Positions 38,233 to 47,214 of a DNA stretch of 64,000 nt are shown here, in pieces. Numbering within the stretch: the first letter of the stretch is position 1; each line of letters starts with the position of its first letter. The stretch is from Shimia sp. SK013. Lineage in GTDB: Bacteria; Pseudomonadota; Alphaproteobacteria; Rhodobacterales; Rhodobacteraceae. The stretch lies in the NCBI RefSeq assembly GCF_001292625.1, contig NZ_LAJH01000012.1, forward strand, positions 372,001 to 436,000, given 5' to 3'. The notes under the pieces were generated by a model. It saw only the letters and a list, made by a program, of their open reading frames with translations, was not told the DNA's origin and made no database searches. The position numbers and the translations under genes are program-made.

Positions 38233-39063
38233 TTGGGCGCAGCGCGCATCATATCGACCACCCGACGGGTCATCGTGCATATCGGTGCCCAGAAAACCGG
38301 GTCGACGTCTTTGCACCGGTTTCTGACACGCAATCGGGACGCGCTTGCGGCGCGTCTTGATGTTCGCGTACCAGAGAAGGGCACGTTGACGCGTGACTTG
38401 GGCCGGACCTGCGCATTGTATAGCTTGAAGCCTGCAGCGCATGAGGCGTCTTTGGTGGATCTGCTGACGCAATTGCGGGCCGAGCTTGAGAGCGAAGACC
38501 GTGTCTGCATCATCAGCCATGAGAACATCGTGGGTGCAATGATGGGGCGGCGCGGGGTGCGCGATCTTTACCCGCGTGCGGGTGAAATCGTGTCGTTGAT
38601 CGAGACCCATCTGGCGCCCTTTAAGCCCGACTATGTGCTTTATACCCGCGAGCGGACCAGTTGGCTGCGCAGCGTTTACAATCAGGCGGTTAAGTCCGAT
38701 GGCTATGCCGGAACACAGGCCGCGTTTGAGGCGGAAACCGCCAAGGCACGCGACTGGGCTGCGGTTGCAGCCGAGGTGGCGCAAGTGGTTGGTGACGACC
38801 GCCTGCGTGTGTTTGCGCTTGAGGATGAGACCACTGCGGACCGTCCTGGTCGCCAGCTTTTGAGTTTGGCGGGACTGACGGATCAAGACATCGACGCGCT
38901 GACGCCCCTTGAGGGGCGCAGCAACCAGAGTCTCAACAAGGGCTCTTTGGAATTCATGCGCCAGCTCAATGGTTTGGGCCTTGCCCAACCGGCCCGCAAA
39001 AAAGTGGCCGCGCTGGTGAAAGACAATCAATCGCTTTTTGACACGGATCGTCAAAAGGCCTGA
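38233..39063 (+). CDS. Sulfotransferase-like protein inserted between sdhA and sdhB
   Basis: A 276-residue protein whose HIGAQKTGSTSLHRFL (about residues 16-31) is a P-loop-like PAPS-binding start as in sulfotransferases; YTRERTSWLRSVYNQAV could be the 3'-phosphate segment and NQSLNKGSLEFMRQLN the usual C-terminal tail. The start is uncertain: the TTG at 38233 has a poor ribosome-binding site, and a GTG inside VIVHIGAQ is an alternative. It is on the sdh strand with gaps of 9 and 57 bases, so it is probably cotranscribed. Nothing links it to complex II biochemically. Confidence 0.7.
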   Translation: MGAARIISTTRRVIVHIGAQKTGSTSLHRFLTRNRDALAARLDVRVPEKGTLTRDLGRTCALYSLKPAAHEASLVDLLTQLRAELESEDRVCIISHENIVGAMMGRRGVRDLYPRAGEIVSLIETHLAPFKPDYVLYTRERTSWLRSVYNQAVKSDGYAGTQAAFEAETAKARDWAAVAAEVAQVVGDDRLRVFALEDETTADRPGRQLLSLAGLTDQDIDALTPLEGRSNQSLNKGSLEFMRQLNGLGLAQPARKKVAALVKDNQSLFDTDRQKA

Positions 39064-39120
39064 GACAGGACGAAGGATGGTGTGAGTGTCACATTCATCC
39101 ACGGATAGGAAGGAAAGACT

Positions 39121-39900
39121 ATGGTCGAATTTGCCCTCCCCAAGAACAGCCGGATTACCACCGGCAAGACCTGGCCCAAGCCGGAAGGGGCCACCAATGT
39201 GCGCAAGTTCCAGATTTATCGCTGGAACCCGGACGATGGAAAAAACCCCAGCCTGGACACGTATTTCCTGGATATGGACAAATGCGGTCCAATGATTTTG
39301 GACGCGCTGATCAAGATCAAGAACGAAATCGACCCGACGCTGACTTTCCGCCGGTCCTGTCGCGAAGGTATCTGCGGCTCTTGCGCGATGAACGTCGATG
39401 GTATCAACACGCTGGCCTGCATCTATGGTTTGGATGAAGTCAAAGGCGACGTGAAGATTTACCCGCTGCCGCACATGTCTGTGGTCAAAGATTTGATCCC
39501 CGATCTGACGCATTTCTATGCGCAGCACGCGTCGATCATGCCTTGGCTTGAAACCAAGACGAACCGGCCGGCCAAAGAATGGCGCCAGTCGATTGAAGAT
39601 CGTAAAAAGTTGGACGGTCTGTATGAGTGCGTTATGTGCGCGAGCTGCTCGACATCTTGCCCAAGCTACTGGTGGAACGGCGACAAATACCTCGGCCCAG
39701 CCGCGTTGCTGCATGCTTATCGCTGGATCATCGACAGCCGTGATGAGGCCACTGGTGAGCGTCTTGATGATCTGGAAGATCCGTTCAAACTGTATCGCTG
39801 CCACACCATCATGAACTGCGCCAAGACCTGTCCCAAAGGTTTGAACCCGGCCCAGGCGATTGCCGACATCAAGAAGATGCTGATCGAACGCCACGTTTGA
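39121..39900 (+). CDS. sdhB: Succinate dehydrogenase, iron-sulfur subunit
   Basis: Electron-transfer subunit of complex II, 259 residues. The 2Fe-2S ligands are in [13 protein letters not shown], and the 4Fe-4S and 3Fe-4S ligands in [17 protein letters not shown] and [28 protein letters not shown] before the ATG is a strong ribosome-binding site. It is the last gene of the sdh operon, followed by a terminator. Confidence 0.98.
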   Translation: MVEFALPKNSRITTGKTWPKPEGATNVRKFQIYRWNPDDGKNPSLDTYFLDMDKCGPMILDALIKIKNEIDPTLTFRRSCREGICGSCAMNVDGINTLACIYGLDEVKGDVKIYPLPHMSVVKDLIPDLTHFYAQHASIMPWLETKTNRPAKEWRQSIEDRKKLDGLYECVMCASCSTSCPSYWWNGDKYLGPAALLHAYRWIIDSRDEATGERLDDLEDPFKLYRCHTIMNCAKTCPKGLNPAQAIADIKKMLIERHV

Positions 39901-39922
39901 TCACGGCGCAATGAAATTCTTG

Positions 39923-39950
39923 AAAGGCGGTCCTTTGGGCCGCCTTTTTC
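39923..39950 (+). terminator. Terminator of the sdh operon
   Basis: AAAGGCGG (39923-39930) pairs with CCGCCTTT (39940-39947), followed by TTCTTTC, 22 bases after the sdhB stop. Confidence 0.88.
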
Positions 39951-40139
39951 TTTCGCCACCCGAGGCCATAATAGGCGGTCTTCCCCAGTATCTTTGCGGT
40001 TTTCCGCCAATGGGGTTCCTAAAGACGTCAATGCGCTATTTGCATGGCACCTTTGCTTTTTCGGCTCTTTTCTGCGGTGCAGCATGCACCTATATCGCCG
40101 CTAGATGAAAACATCACAATTCATTTTGGAGCAAAATTC

Positions 40140-40289
40140 ATGTCGCCTTCTGACAATGCAAAAACCGAAGATTTCGCTGCCCGCGCACTTGAACTACTGG
40201 AGCAAGCTTATTCATATTACAACTTGCCGCTGCGCACGGTGAACGCCAACGCCAGTGAAACCTATTACGAGTATGTAAAAGCCGCCTAA
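40140..40289 (+). CDS. Small protein, 49 aa, downstream of sdh
   Basis: A short frame with a good ribosome-binding site (TTTTGGAGCAAAATTC before ATG). The product is MSPSDNAKTEDFAARALE followed by a tyrosine-rich segment (EQAYSYYN) and the end YYEYVKAA; it is helical and charged, with no membrane segment. No family recognised. The composition looks selected rather than random. Confidence 0.55.
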   Translation: MSPSDNAKTEDFAARALELLEQAYSYYNLPLRTVNANASETYYEYVKAA

Positions 40290-40403
40290 GGGCTGCGTGC
40301 GCCGCGTGTTGCGCGCATTGTGACGCTAGGTGTCTGACGCAAGGTAGCGCTTGGAGCCGCTGAGTGCTTTGACTAGCCTCTCCTGAAACGGGGAGGCTTT
40401 GTC

Positions 40404-42044
40404 ATGTTTGATGTAATTGTTGTGGGCGGTGGACTGGCCGGATTGGTTGCGGCCAATGAGGCGGCGGACCGGGGTCGCAAGGTTTTGATTGTCGATCAGG
40501 AAGGCGAGCAAAGCCTTGGTGGGCAGGCATTCTGGTCGTTGGGCGGTCTGTTTATGATCGACACACCAGAACAGCGCCGCATGGGCATCAAAGACAGCCA
40601 CGCGCTTGCGTCAGGGGACTGGATGGGCTCGGCGCAGTTTGACCGGCCCGAAGATGCCAACCCACGCAAAGTTGCGGATGCGTATCTTGATTTTGCGGCC
40701 GGTGAAATGCGCCCGTGGTTGCACTCGATCGGCATGCGCTGGTTTCCGATTGTCGGCTGGGCCGAGCGCGGTGGCGAGATGGCGCATGGGCACGGCAATT
40801 CCGTGCCGCGGTTCCACATCACGTGGGGCACTGGGCCGGGTGTGGTTGCGCCCTTTGAGCGGTTGGTGCGCGCGCACGCGGCGGCGGGTCGGATCACCAT
40901 GGAATTCCGGCGCAAAGTCAACGGCTTGATCGTAGAGGGTGGCGTTGTCAAAGGTGTGCAAGGTGATGTGTTGTCGGACGACGGTGCGGATCGCGGAAAA
41001 TCCACGAGTCGCGACGTTGTCGGCACGTTTGAACACCGCGCAGAGGCGGTTGTCATCACCTCAGGCGGCATTGGCGGCGATCACGACATGGTGCGCCAAT
41101 ACTGGCCCGAAGATCGACTGGGCAAAGCGCCAAAACGTATGGTGGCAGGGGTGCCGGATTATGTAGATGGTCAGATGCAGAGGGCCGCGGAAAACGCAGG
41201 TGCGGGTATCATCAACGGTGACCGAATGTGGCACTATACCGAAGGTCTGGCGAACTGGGATCCGATCTGGCCCAACCACGGCATTCGTATTCTGCCGGGG
41301 CCGAGTTCGATGTGGTTTGACGCGCTTGGTGAGCGTATGGAAGCGCCTTATTTCCCTGGTTTTGATAGCCTTGGCACGCTCAAGCGGATCTTGCAGACTG
41401 GGCATGAGCACAGCTGGTTTGTCTTGACGCAGAAGATCATCGAGAAGGAATTTGCTTTGTCGGGCTCGGAGCAGAATCCGGATCTGACGTCGGGCAAATG
41501 GTCCGAAGTTTTGCGCCGCCGCATGATGAACAAAGGCGCGCCCGCGCCGGTGGAGGCGTTCAAGGAACATGGCGAAGATTTTGTGGTGGCGGACAGCTTG
41601 GAAGACCTGGTCGTGGGCATGAACAAAATCACGCCGCAAGTGCCTGTGGATATTACGAAAATCCGTACCCAGATTGAAATGCGTGACGCGCAGATTGAAA
41701 ACGAGTTCAGCAAAGACGGGCAAGTCACCGCCATTCGCGGCGCGCGCAATTATCGCGGGGATCGGCTGATCCGTACTGCCAAGCCGCACCGGATTCTGGG
41801 TGGCGAAAACGGCCCTCTAATTGCAGTGCGTCTGAATGTGCTGACGCGAAAGTCGCTCGGCGGTTTGCACACCGACATAACGGGTCAGGTTCTGCGCCCC
41901 GATGGCAGCGCGTTTGAAGGACTTTTTGCGGCTGGAGAGGTCGCAGGCTTTGGCGGCGGCGGCTATCACGGTTATAACGCTTTGGAAGGGACGTTCCTTG
42001 GCGGCTGCATTTTCTCGGGTCGCGCAGTGGGACGGTCTGTTTAA
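40404..42044 (+). CDS. FAD-dependent dehydrogenase (3-ketosteroid dehydrogenase-like)
   Basis: A 546-residue flavoprotein of the fumarate reductase/KstD-like FAD_binding_2 family. Seen are VVGGGLAGLVAANEAADRG at the N-terminus, an adenine-contacting LIVDQEGEQSLGGQAFWSLGG, and the C-terminal FAD motif GLFAAGEVAGFGGGGYHGYNALEGTFLGG. GGGGAGG precedes the ATG. Relatives are often named FAD-binding dehydrogenase; the substrate is unknown and steroid activity is not implied. It is followed by the DUF1989 gene after 23 bases. Confidence 0.88.
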   Translation: MFDVIVVGGGLAGLVAANEAADRGRKVLIVDQEGEQSLGGQAFWSLGGLFMIDTPEQRRMGIKDSHALASGDWMGSAQFDRPEDANPRKVADAYLDFAAGEMRPWLHSIGMRWFPIVGWAERGGEMAHGHGNSVPRFHITWGTGPGVVAPFERLVRAHAAAGRITMEFRRKVNGLIVEGGVVKGVQGDVLSDDGADRGKSTSRDVVGTFEHRAEAVVITSGGIGGDHDMVRQYWPEDRLGKAPKRMVAGVPDYVDGQMQRAAENAGAGIINGDRMWHYTEGLANWDPIWPNHGIRILPGPSSMWFDALGERMEAPYFPGFDSLGTLKRILQTGHEHSWFVLTQKIIEKEFALSGSEQNPDLTSGKWSEVLRRRMMNKGAPAPVEAFKEHGEDFVVADSLEDLVVGMNKITPQVPVDITKIRTQIEMRDAQIENEFSKDGQVTAIRGARNYRGDRLIRTAKPHRILGGENGPLIAVRLNVLTRKSLGGLHTDITGQVLRPDGSAFEGLFAAGEVAGFGGGGYHGYNALEGTFLGGCIFSGRAVGRSV

Positions 42045-42067
42045 GCACATAATCAAGGGGATAGCCG

Positions 42068-42922
42068 ATGACACAGATGCCAGATGACGCCGAAGAACGG
42101 CGGGCTATCAAGCCGGTAATCTGCTATCCCAATGACACGCTGCCTGGGGTGCCGATGGCGCTGTATCAGGCCGCGCGCGAAGGCGCGAGCAAAGTGTCGG
42201 AAACTTTGGTTCCTGCCCGCGATGCGCGTTGTTTTGAAGTGCCCGCTGGGCATTTTGTGCGGATCACCTCGGTTGAGGGGCCGCAGGTTGGGGATCTGAA
42301 CTTTTGGAACCTGAATGACCTGTCAGAGCGGTTTTATTCCGGCAAGACGCGGGCGCTGCACGGCACGCATGTAACGACCGGTGAGCGGCTATGGTCGAGC
42401 TTTCCAGCATTGCGCCCCATGGCGACAATCGTTGCAGATACGCTGGGGTGGTACGGCATCGATGAATACGGCGGATCGGTACATGATGTGATCGGAACGC
42501 GGTGCGATCCCTACACGTCTAACCTGTTGAATGAAAATCAATATCACCATTGCTGCCACTCCAATCTGACGCGGGCTTTGGCGGATCACACAGGGCTGCC
42601 TTTGCACGAGGCAGAGGGGTATGTGCATGACGTTTTGAACGTATTTATGTGCACCGGGTTCACCCGCGACACCGGACAATATTTCATGAAATCCAGCCCG
42701 GTACGGCCCGGTGATTATCTTGAGTTCTTTGCCGAGATAGACCTGTTGGGCGGGCTGAGCGCTTGTCCGGGAGGCGACTGTAGTGCTGAGCACAGCTCTG
42801 ATGTGGCAGCCTGTCACCCGCTTTTGGTGGAGGTTTTTGCACCGCCTGCGCGTGCCCTGGAAGAGTGGAGTTCTCCGCTGGTGAACGGCTATGACCGAAG
42901 CCACGGAACGCCGGAAGGTTAA
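42068..42922 (+). CDS. DUF1989 (urea carboxylase-associated) family protein
   Basis: A 284-residue protein of the family that includes the carboxyguanidine deiminase subunits CgdA/CgdB and urea-carboxylase-associated proteins. Visible: ARDARCFEVPAGHFVRITSVEGPQVGDLNFWN, the THVTTGERLWS region, and metal-type cysteines and histidines in HHCCHSNLTRAL and CPGGDC. No urea or guanidine carboxylase gene is near, so the substrate is open. AAGGGGA precedes the ATG. A hairpin GGGCAAA/TTTGCCC (42924-42948) lies right after the stop. Confidence 0.85.
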   Translation: MTQMPDDAEERRAIKPVICYPNDTLPGVPMALYQAAREGASKVSETLVPARDARCFEVPAGHFVRITSVEGPQVGDLNFWNLNDLSERFYSGKTRALHGTHVTTGERLWSSFPALRPMATIVADTLGWYGIDEYGGSVHDVIGTRCDPYTSNLLNENQYHHCCHSNLTRALADHTGLPLHEAEGYVHDVLNVFMCTGFTRDTGQYFMKSSPVRPGDYLEFFAEIDLLGGLSACPGGDCSAEHSSDVAACHPLLVEVFAPPARALEEWSSPLVNGYDRSHGTPEG

Positions 42923-43328
42923 GGGGCAAACCGTCCAAGAATTTGCCCTTCGGCTTCGCGTCTGCAACACGTCTGTATTGCGTCGGTGCGAGTGCGGTAA
43001 AAAAACAAGGGTGTGTCCGAAAATAGAGTTGTGCACCGGGGGTAGATCATTCGCCGCAGTTTGGATTTAGGTCCGCTTTGCGGACTTTCCTGACATTCAC
43101 GTTTGGCCATGTTGCTGACGCAGCATTCGTTTGCAGTTGCGGCGGCAATACTTTTGGCGACGCAGCGAATTCACCAGAGCGGCCATTAAGAATGGTTGAA
43201 ATTTGGCATTCCCAAACCACACTTTCGCTGCACCGAACGTGAACTGTTACGATGCGGACTAGACGCCATTTTGCTACGGCAGCTACCATTGTCAGCTTTG
43301 CTAGCAATAGGTCCCCCCCATCGAACCC
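42923..43328. other. Non-coding gap, decayed-looking text
   Basis: About 400 bases without a credible gene. It starts with the hairpin at 42924-42948, then contains GGTCCGCTTTGCGGAC, GCTGACGCAGCATTCG and similar GCAGC/GCAAAG wording that recurs near 3550, 4930 and 58600. A minus-strand frame at 43047-43307 has no protein character. Confidence 0.5.
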
Positions 43329-43913
43329 TCAGTCAACCGCCGTGTTTCGCTCGGCACCGCGAAGCCGACTGAGTGTGACCGGTGTGACACCGAGAAAAGA
43401 TGCAATCAAATGATGGCCGAAGAGCCCTTCGTGACGCGGGAAATCTTCGCGAAACCACGCAAGGCGGTCTGCCCCGCCAAGCGCAGCAAGGCACCACTCC
43501 CGGTCAGCCTTACGGGCCAGTTCTTGTTGCAAAATGCCGTGTGCCCATTCGCGAATTGGCTCCGATACCAACATGAGCTCAGTCAAAGCGCGGCTGTCCA
43601 TGTGCGCAACTAACGCGTCCGCAACTACATCTATTGATACGAGCGAGGTCCCGTTTCTAGTTCTCGCGACATTTGGTGCGACCACGCACGGACCTGCGTT
43701 AAAGCTAACGCAAACGCCGCGGCCTTCTGGATCGCTAATTTGGCTCGTGGCGCGCCCATCAAGAATGATGTGCTCCATTGGATCTGGTTCGCCTTGCGTC
43801 GCAATGCGACGCCCCTTTTCTACAAATTCAACATTCCATGCTGCCGCGAACTCATGCGCTGTGTCTCCATTTAATGCGTTCGGGGGACATGTCAGAAAGG
43901 TAAAGAGGTCCAA
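43329..43913 (-). CDS. Crp/Fnr-family regulator
   Basis: A 194-residue regulator with a cyclic-nucleotide-binding-like domain (KGRRIATQGEPDPMEHIILDG, about residues 33-53) and a C-terminal helix-turn-helix (GHHLIASFLGVTPVTLSRLR). It lacks cysteines placed for an iron-sulfur cluster as in FNR. The start is a TTG at 43913 with AAGGAA upstream. It is divergent from the membrane-protein gene at 43994, with an Fnr-geometry palindrome in the shared gap. Confidence 0.82.
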   Translation of the reverse strand: MDLFTFLTCPPNALNGDTAHEFAAAWNVEFVEKGRRIATQGEPDPMEHIILDGRATSQISDPEGRGVCVSFNAGPCVVAPNVARTRNGTSLVSIDVVADALVAHMDSRALTELMLVSEPIREWAHGILQQELARKADREWCLAALGGADRLAWFREDFPRHEGLFGHHLIASFLGVTPVTLSRLRGAERNTAVD

Positions 43914-43925
43914 ATCGCGAATTCC

Positions 43926-43939
43926 TTATCAAACGATAA
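43926..43939. promoter_or_regulatory. Crp/Fnr-geometry palindrome TTATC-N4-GATAA
   Basis: Perfect five-base arms with a four-base spacer, the architecture of FNR-type sites, 13 bases upstream of the regulator start and 55 bases before the divergent gene. Probably the regulator's own operator. Confidence 0.5.
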
Positions 43940-43993
43940 TGCCAGCTTTGCTCGCGCTCAGTACGACGGTGCCAACGGTAAGGAGAACAACCA

Positions 43994-44539
43994 ATGAATA
44001 TGACGATACCAACTAAGCAGTACGGGCGGCAAGCGGCACTCTTCGGTCTCGCTGCCGCCGGAATCTATCTGCTGATGATCTTTGGCACTCTGGCGCACAT
44101 CGAGACCGTATCCGGCCTTCGCCCTTTCGACATGCGCCCCGGCGGATATTCGGCTGAATCGGCAAATTCGCTGATCGATGCCTTGGAATCCAGTGGAAGG
44201 TGGTACTATCTCACGCGACAAATTCCACTTGATCTAGTTTATCCCTCTCTGATGGCGCTGACCTTAATATCATTGTTCAAATGGCTTGGTTCACGAGACG
44301 TAAGTCAAAAGCTTGTTCGAATTGGAACTTGGTTTTCTAGTGCGGCAGCTATCGCTGACTATCTAGAGAACGCCGGCATCTGCTTCATGATCCTGAGTTG
44401 GCCAGAAGTATCAGCCAACACTGTCTTGGCGGCAAGTGTCGCTTCCATTGTGAAATCGGGCTTAACGACGACTGCTGTCTTGATCGTCTTGCTTGGTGTC
44501 AGCTCTTGGGCGTTCAAAAGGAAACGTGCCTACGCCTGA
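43994..44539 (+). CDS. Hypothetical membrane protein, divergent from the Crp/Fnr gene
   Basis: A 181-residue protein with about five transmembrane segments (near residues 14-36, 78-98, 107-125, 127-146, 150-172) and a periplasmic loop with RPFDMRPGGYSAESANSLIDAL. No family recognised with certainty; the general look recalls DUF4386-type proteins. AGGAG lies seven bases before the ATG. Confidence 0.7.
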   Translation: MNMTIPTKQYGRQAALFGLAAAGIYLLMIFGTLAHIETVSGLRPFDMRPGGYSAESANSLIDALESSGRWYYLTRQIPLDLVYPSLMALTLISLFKWLGSRDVSQKLVRIGTWFSSAAAIADYLENAGICFMILSWPEVSANTVLAASVASIVKSGLTTTAVLIVLLGVSSWAFKRKRAYA

Positions 44540-44700
44540 TCGATGCCTGTTGAAGCCCCAAGTAATGGGTTCATATCGTCAGACGTTTCTTATCAATCCG
44601 TCGCACATCGGCTCAAACCGAGGGTCAGAGCCATATCCGCCGCTTATGGCAGTTATGGCGAAGGTCTCAGTAGGGACCAAGAAGGCGCGGCCGCCACGAT

Positions 44701-44731
44701 CCCGCCTTTCACAAAAAACACGAAAGGCGGG
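44701..44731. terminator. Hairpin between convergent genes
   Basis: CCCGCCTTTC (44701-44710) and GAAAGGCGGG (44722-44731), ten perfect pairs. It lies 18 bases from the minus-strand stop at 44749 and downstream of the gene ending at 44539, so it can serve both. T-runs are short. Confidence 0.6.
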
Positions 44732-44748
44732 CTTTCGGACGGATTGGC

Positions 44749-45315
44749 CTAAAGTGCATAGCGTTGCGCCCACTTCCCTGGACCACGCAGTACGAGAATG
44801 AGGCCAAACATTACCTCGAATGCTGCACCGGGCAGCAGCAGTGTCATTGAGGTCGTCTCTGCACCGGATGCTGCGGCAATCATCGCCGCAATAAGACATA
44901 CGTATCCCGTGAAACCCAACGCCCCAAGCATCGTCGGAACAAACTTCGACTTGATCAGCCAGAGGCACATCGGCAAGCTGCCAAGGCCGAGTCCGATCAT
45001 CCCGAGTTGATAGAGGGCCTCACCTGAGACTGTCAGCCCCATAACGTTGCTCTGGACGATCGTGACGCTCATGCCCAACAGCACACCTTCTGCTAAGCGC
45101 GCTACGAGATATATCTGGCCACTTCGTGGTGCGGTTCTTGCGATTACGGGGCGCATGAGAAGCCCTATCGTCATCACGCCGACCGAATTGCTGAAGCACA
45201 TGAGAAGGCCAAGGCCATGCTGTTGCGTGCCCAAGAGGGCCTGTCCAACGCCAAAGAGTGGGAAGGCCGCCAAAATACACAGACCAATGATCCGGAACCT
45301 GAGAATATCAGACAT
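44749..45315 (-). CDS. DUF4386-like membrane protein
   Basis: A 188-residue membrane protein with about six transmembrane segments. The LRFRIIGLCILAAFPLFGVGQ start and the mid segment IYLVARLAEGVLLG resemble the DUF4386 family. The start at 45315 (MSDILRF) overlaps the end of the upstream oxidoreductase gene by eight bases, so the two are coupled. Function unknown. Confidence 0.75.
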   Translation of the reverse strand: MSDILRFRIIGLCILAAFPLFGVGQALLGTQQHGLGLLMCFSNSVGVMTIGLLMRPVIARTAPRSGQIYLVARLAEGVLLGMSVTIVQSNVMGLTVSGEALYQLGMIGLGLGSLPMCLWLIKSKFVPTMLGALGFTGYVCLIAAMIAAASGAETTSMTLLLPGAAFEVMFGLILVLRGPGKWAQRYAL

Positions 45316-46345
45316 TTGCCGTCCCCACCAATTGAAGGTCGCGGTCAGCATGCACACCTGTGCTGCCAGTTGGAGTGACCGTCACGACGACGTTGCCCTT
45401 CTTGTGCCCCGTATCGACATGGGCATGTGCGGCAACCATTTGTGAAAAGTCAAAGTTCCGATCAATCACTGGATGGAAATCGCCAGCCGCTGAGAGATCG
45501 ACGACCTTGCTCAGGATACTGACGGCCTCCGACGCTACACCGCCAATCATCCGCTTGCCGCGCAATCGTGCCTTCAACCTACCCAAGATCATATCGGATG
45601 TACTTCCCGCGATCATCAGCATGCAGCCCTTTGGTACCAATGCATGCCGCGTCCGGAACCACGGTGCGGTGCCAACGGTATCCACGACCATGTCGTACAG
45701 CGGACCCTCTTTCGCGAAATCTTCTGCATTGTAATCAATGACATGGTCAGCCCCAATCTCACGGACCAAATCGGCGTTCGCGGCACTGCAAACGCCCGTC
45801 ACTTCAGCACCGAAGTGTTTGGCGATTTGCACGCAGGCCGATCCGACCGACCCCGACGCACCATTGATCAGAACCCGTTCGCCTGCACGCAACTTCCCTT
45901 TGTTGATGAGGAAGTCATATGCGGTCGTAGCCCCAAATGGGATGGCAGCGGCTTCCTCAAAGTTCAGGTTTTCTGGTTTGCGGGCGATCTTCCCGTCAGC
46001 TGGCATCGTGATGTACTCGGCATGTGCGCCAAATCCTGCGCCAGGGAATCCAATGACCGCGTCACCGGGTTGGAATGTCGTCACATCTGCGCCGACAGCC
46101 TCGATGATTCCCGACAACTCAGTGCCAAGAACTGGCTTTCGAGGGCGCGTTACCCCGAAGACAAGTCGTCCAACCAGTCCTAACCCAGCGGGCATCGTCA
46201 AGCTGCGCGCGCGCCAATCCCCTGCACTGACGGTGGTGGCAACAATTCGGATCAGCACTTCGTTTGCTTTGGGTGTTGGGGTGGGCAGTTCAACGTAGTT
46301 CAAGACGTCGGGGCTGCCGTATTCAGTATAAGTATAGGCATACAT
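45308..46345 (-). CDS. Zinc-independent MDR alcohol dehydrogenase / quinone reductase-like
   Basis: A 345-residue NADPH-dependent medium-chain oxidoreductase. GroES-like N-terminal half (MYAYTYTEYGSPDVLNYVEL, GTELSGIIEAVGADVTTF) and Rossmann half with the nucleotide loop INGASGSVGSACVQIAK (about 154-170). The structural-zinc cysteines are absent, as in quinone oxidoreductases. It is the middle gene of a three-gene operon with two DUF4386-like membrane proteins, opposite a LysR gene. AAGGA precedes the ATG. Confidence 0.88.
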   Translation of the reverse strand: MYAYTYTEYGSPDVLNYVELPTPTPKANEVLIRIVATTVSAGDWRARSLTMPAGLGLVGRLVFGVTRPRKPVLGTELSGIIEAVGADVTTFQPGDAVIGFPGAGFGAHAEYITMPADGKIARKPENLNFEEAAAIPFGATTAYDFLINKGKLRAGERVLINGASGSVGSACVQIAKHFGAEVTGVCSAANADLVREIGADHVIDYNAEDFAKEGPLYDMVVDTVGTAPWFRTRHALVPKGCMLMIAGSTSDMILGRLKARLRGKRMIGGVASEAVSILSKVVDLSAAGDFHPVIDRNFDFSQMVAAHAHVDTGHKKGNVVVTVTPTGSTGVHADRDLQLVGTANV

Positions 46346-46358
46346 ATCAAATGTTCCT

Positions 46359-47087
46359 TCAAGCTATTTGGGGAGATGATTTGGATTGGTTTGCAGTGCC
46401 GCGCAGGCCACGGATAAACAGCCAAAACCCGAAGCCGAGTTCCGAGATCGTCACAATCGTGAGCAATCCAATAATGGTGATGTCCAGTGCGGCCACCTCG
46501 GTGAACGTCAGCTCAACAAGGCCTTGGATCAGATAGCCAAACGCCCCGACAAACAGACCCCAACCAAGTAGATGCGGGACCAAGTTGGATCGCAGGATAA
46601 CCCATCCAAGGGCCAACAAATGTGCGCCAAAGAAGAGCTGCCAGACGTAAATACCAAGGGCATGCGCTTCGAAAAAGATTTGCGCAAAGGCCTGACTGTC
46701 TGCTGGGTCAAGCCCCATTGGTTGGGTCAACAACACGTAGGGCATAACCCACAGCAACAGATTGATCCCCATGACGACGATCATACCCAAGCGAGATACC
46801 ATCGCGATCAAGGCGAGCCGCGGACTGATAGTACGAAACATCTGATACAGAATGACCGTGATCGCGATCTCAAGTAGGATTACGGCGCTATCGGCGAGGA
46901 CGCCCAATCGAAACAGACCGAGCTGTCCCATAAGGTTGGCAGAAGTGGTTGCGGCATCGCCCGCCACGACGATTTGCGACGGCACATAGCCGATGCTGAA
47001 ACCACCGCAGACGGCAATGGTGAGGTAAAGCGCCCCGGCAATGCGGGCGTCTTTCAGGTTCAATGTGTTTTGAGTGTCCTTCGGCAT
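46359..47087 (-). CDS. DUF4386 family membrane protein
   Basis: A 242-residue protein with six transmembrane helices and typical DUF4386 wording: LKDARIAGALYLTIAVCGGFSIGYVPS near the start and QLFFGAHLLALGWVILRS late. The start at 47087 (MPKDTQN) follows AAAGGAAATGTA. It is the first gene of the unit with the MDR oxidoreductase, divergent from LysR. Confidence 0.85.
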   Translation of the reverse strand: MPKDTQNTLNLKDARIAGALYLTIAVCGGFSIGYVPSQIVVAGDAATTSANLMGQLGLFRLGVLADSAVILLEIAITVILYQMFRTISPRLALIAMVSRLGMIVVMGINLLLWVMPYVLLTQPMGLDPADSQAFAQIFFEAHALGIYVWQLFFGAHLLALGWVILRSNLVPHLLGWGLFVGAFGYLIQGLVELTFTEVAALDITIIGLLTIVTISELGFGFWLFIRGLRGTANQSKSSPQIA

Positions 47088-47199
47088 TACATTTCCTTTC
47101 ATGGGTCAAGGCAGACCGGATGAGATGTGTTGGTGTATTGGATTGGCTTTGGTGTAGTGCTTCAGGACAATTATGCGAATTGACCAAATCCTGTGGTTT

Positions 47200-47211
47200 G
47201 ATATGCATATC
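47200..47211. promoter_or_regulatory. Palindrome directly before the LysR gene
   Basis: GATATGCATATC, a perfect 12-base palindrome ending three bases before the LysR ATG at 47215; its position suits autorepression. Confidence 0.45.
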
Positions 47212-47214
47212 TGC

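Noticed and set aside
36301-39894. Very long minus-strand open frame (1197 codons) opposite the sdh operon
   Set aside because: It is the antisense shadow of sdhD, sdhA, the sulfotransferase-like gene and sdhB; the translation has no family signature, while the plus-strand genes are unmistakable.
43047-43307. 86-codon minus-strand frame in the 42.9-43.3 kb gap
   Set aside because: No ribosome-binding site of note, no family wording, and it lies in repeat-like non-coding text.
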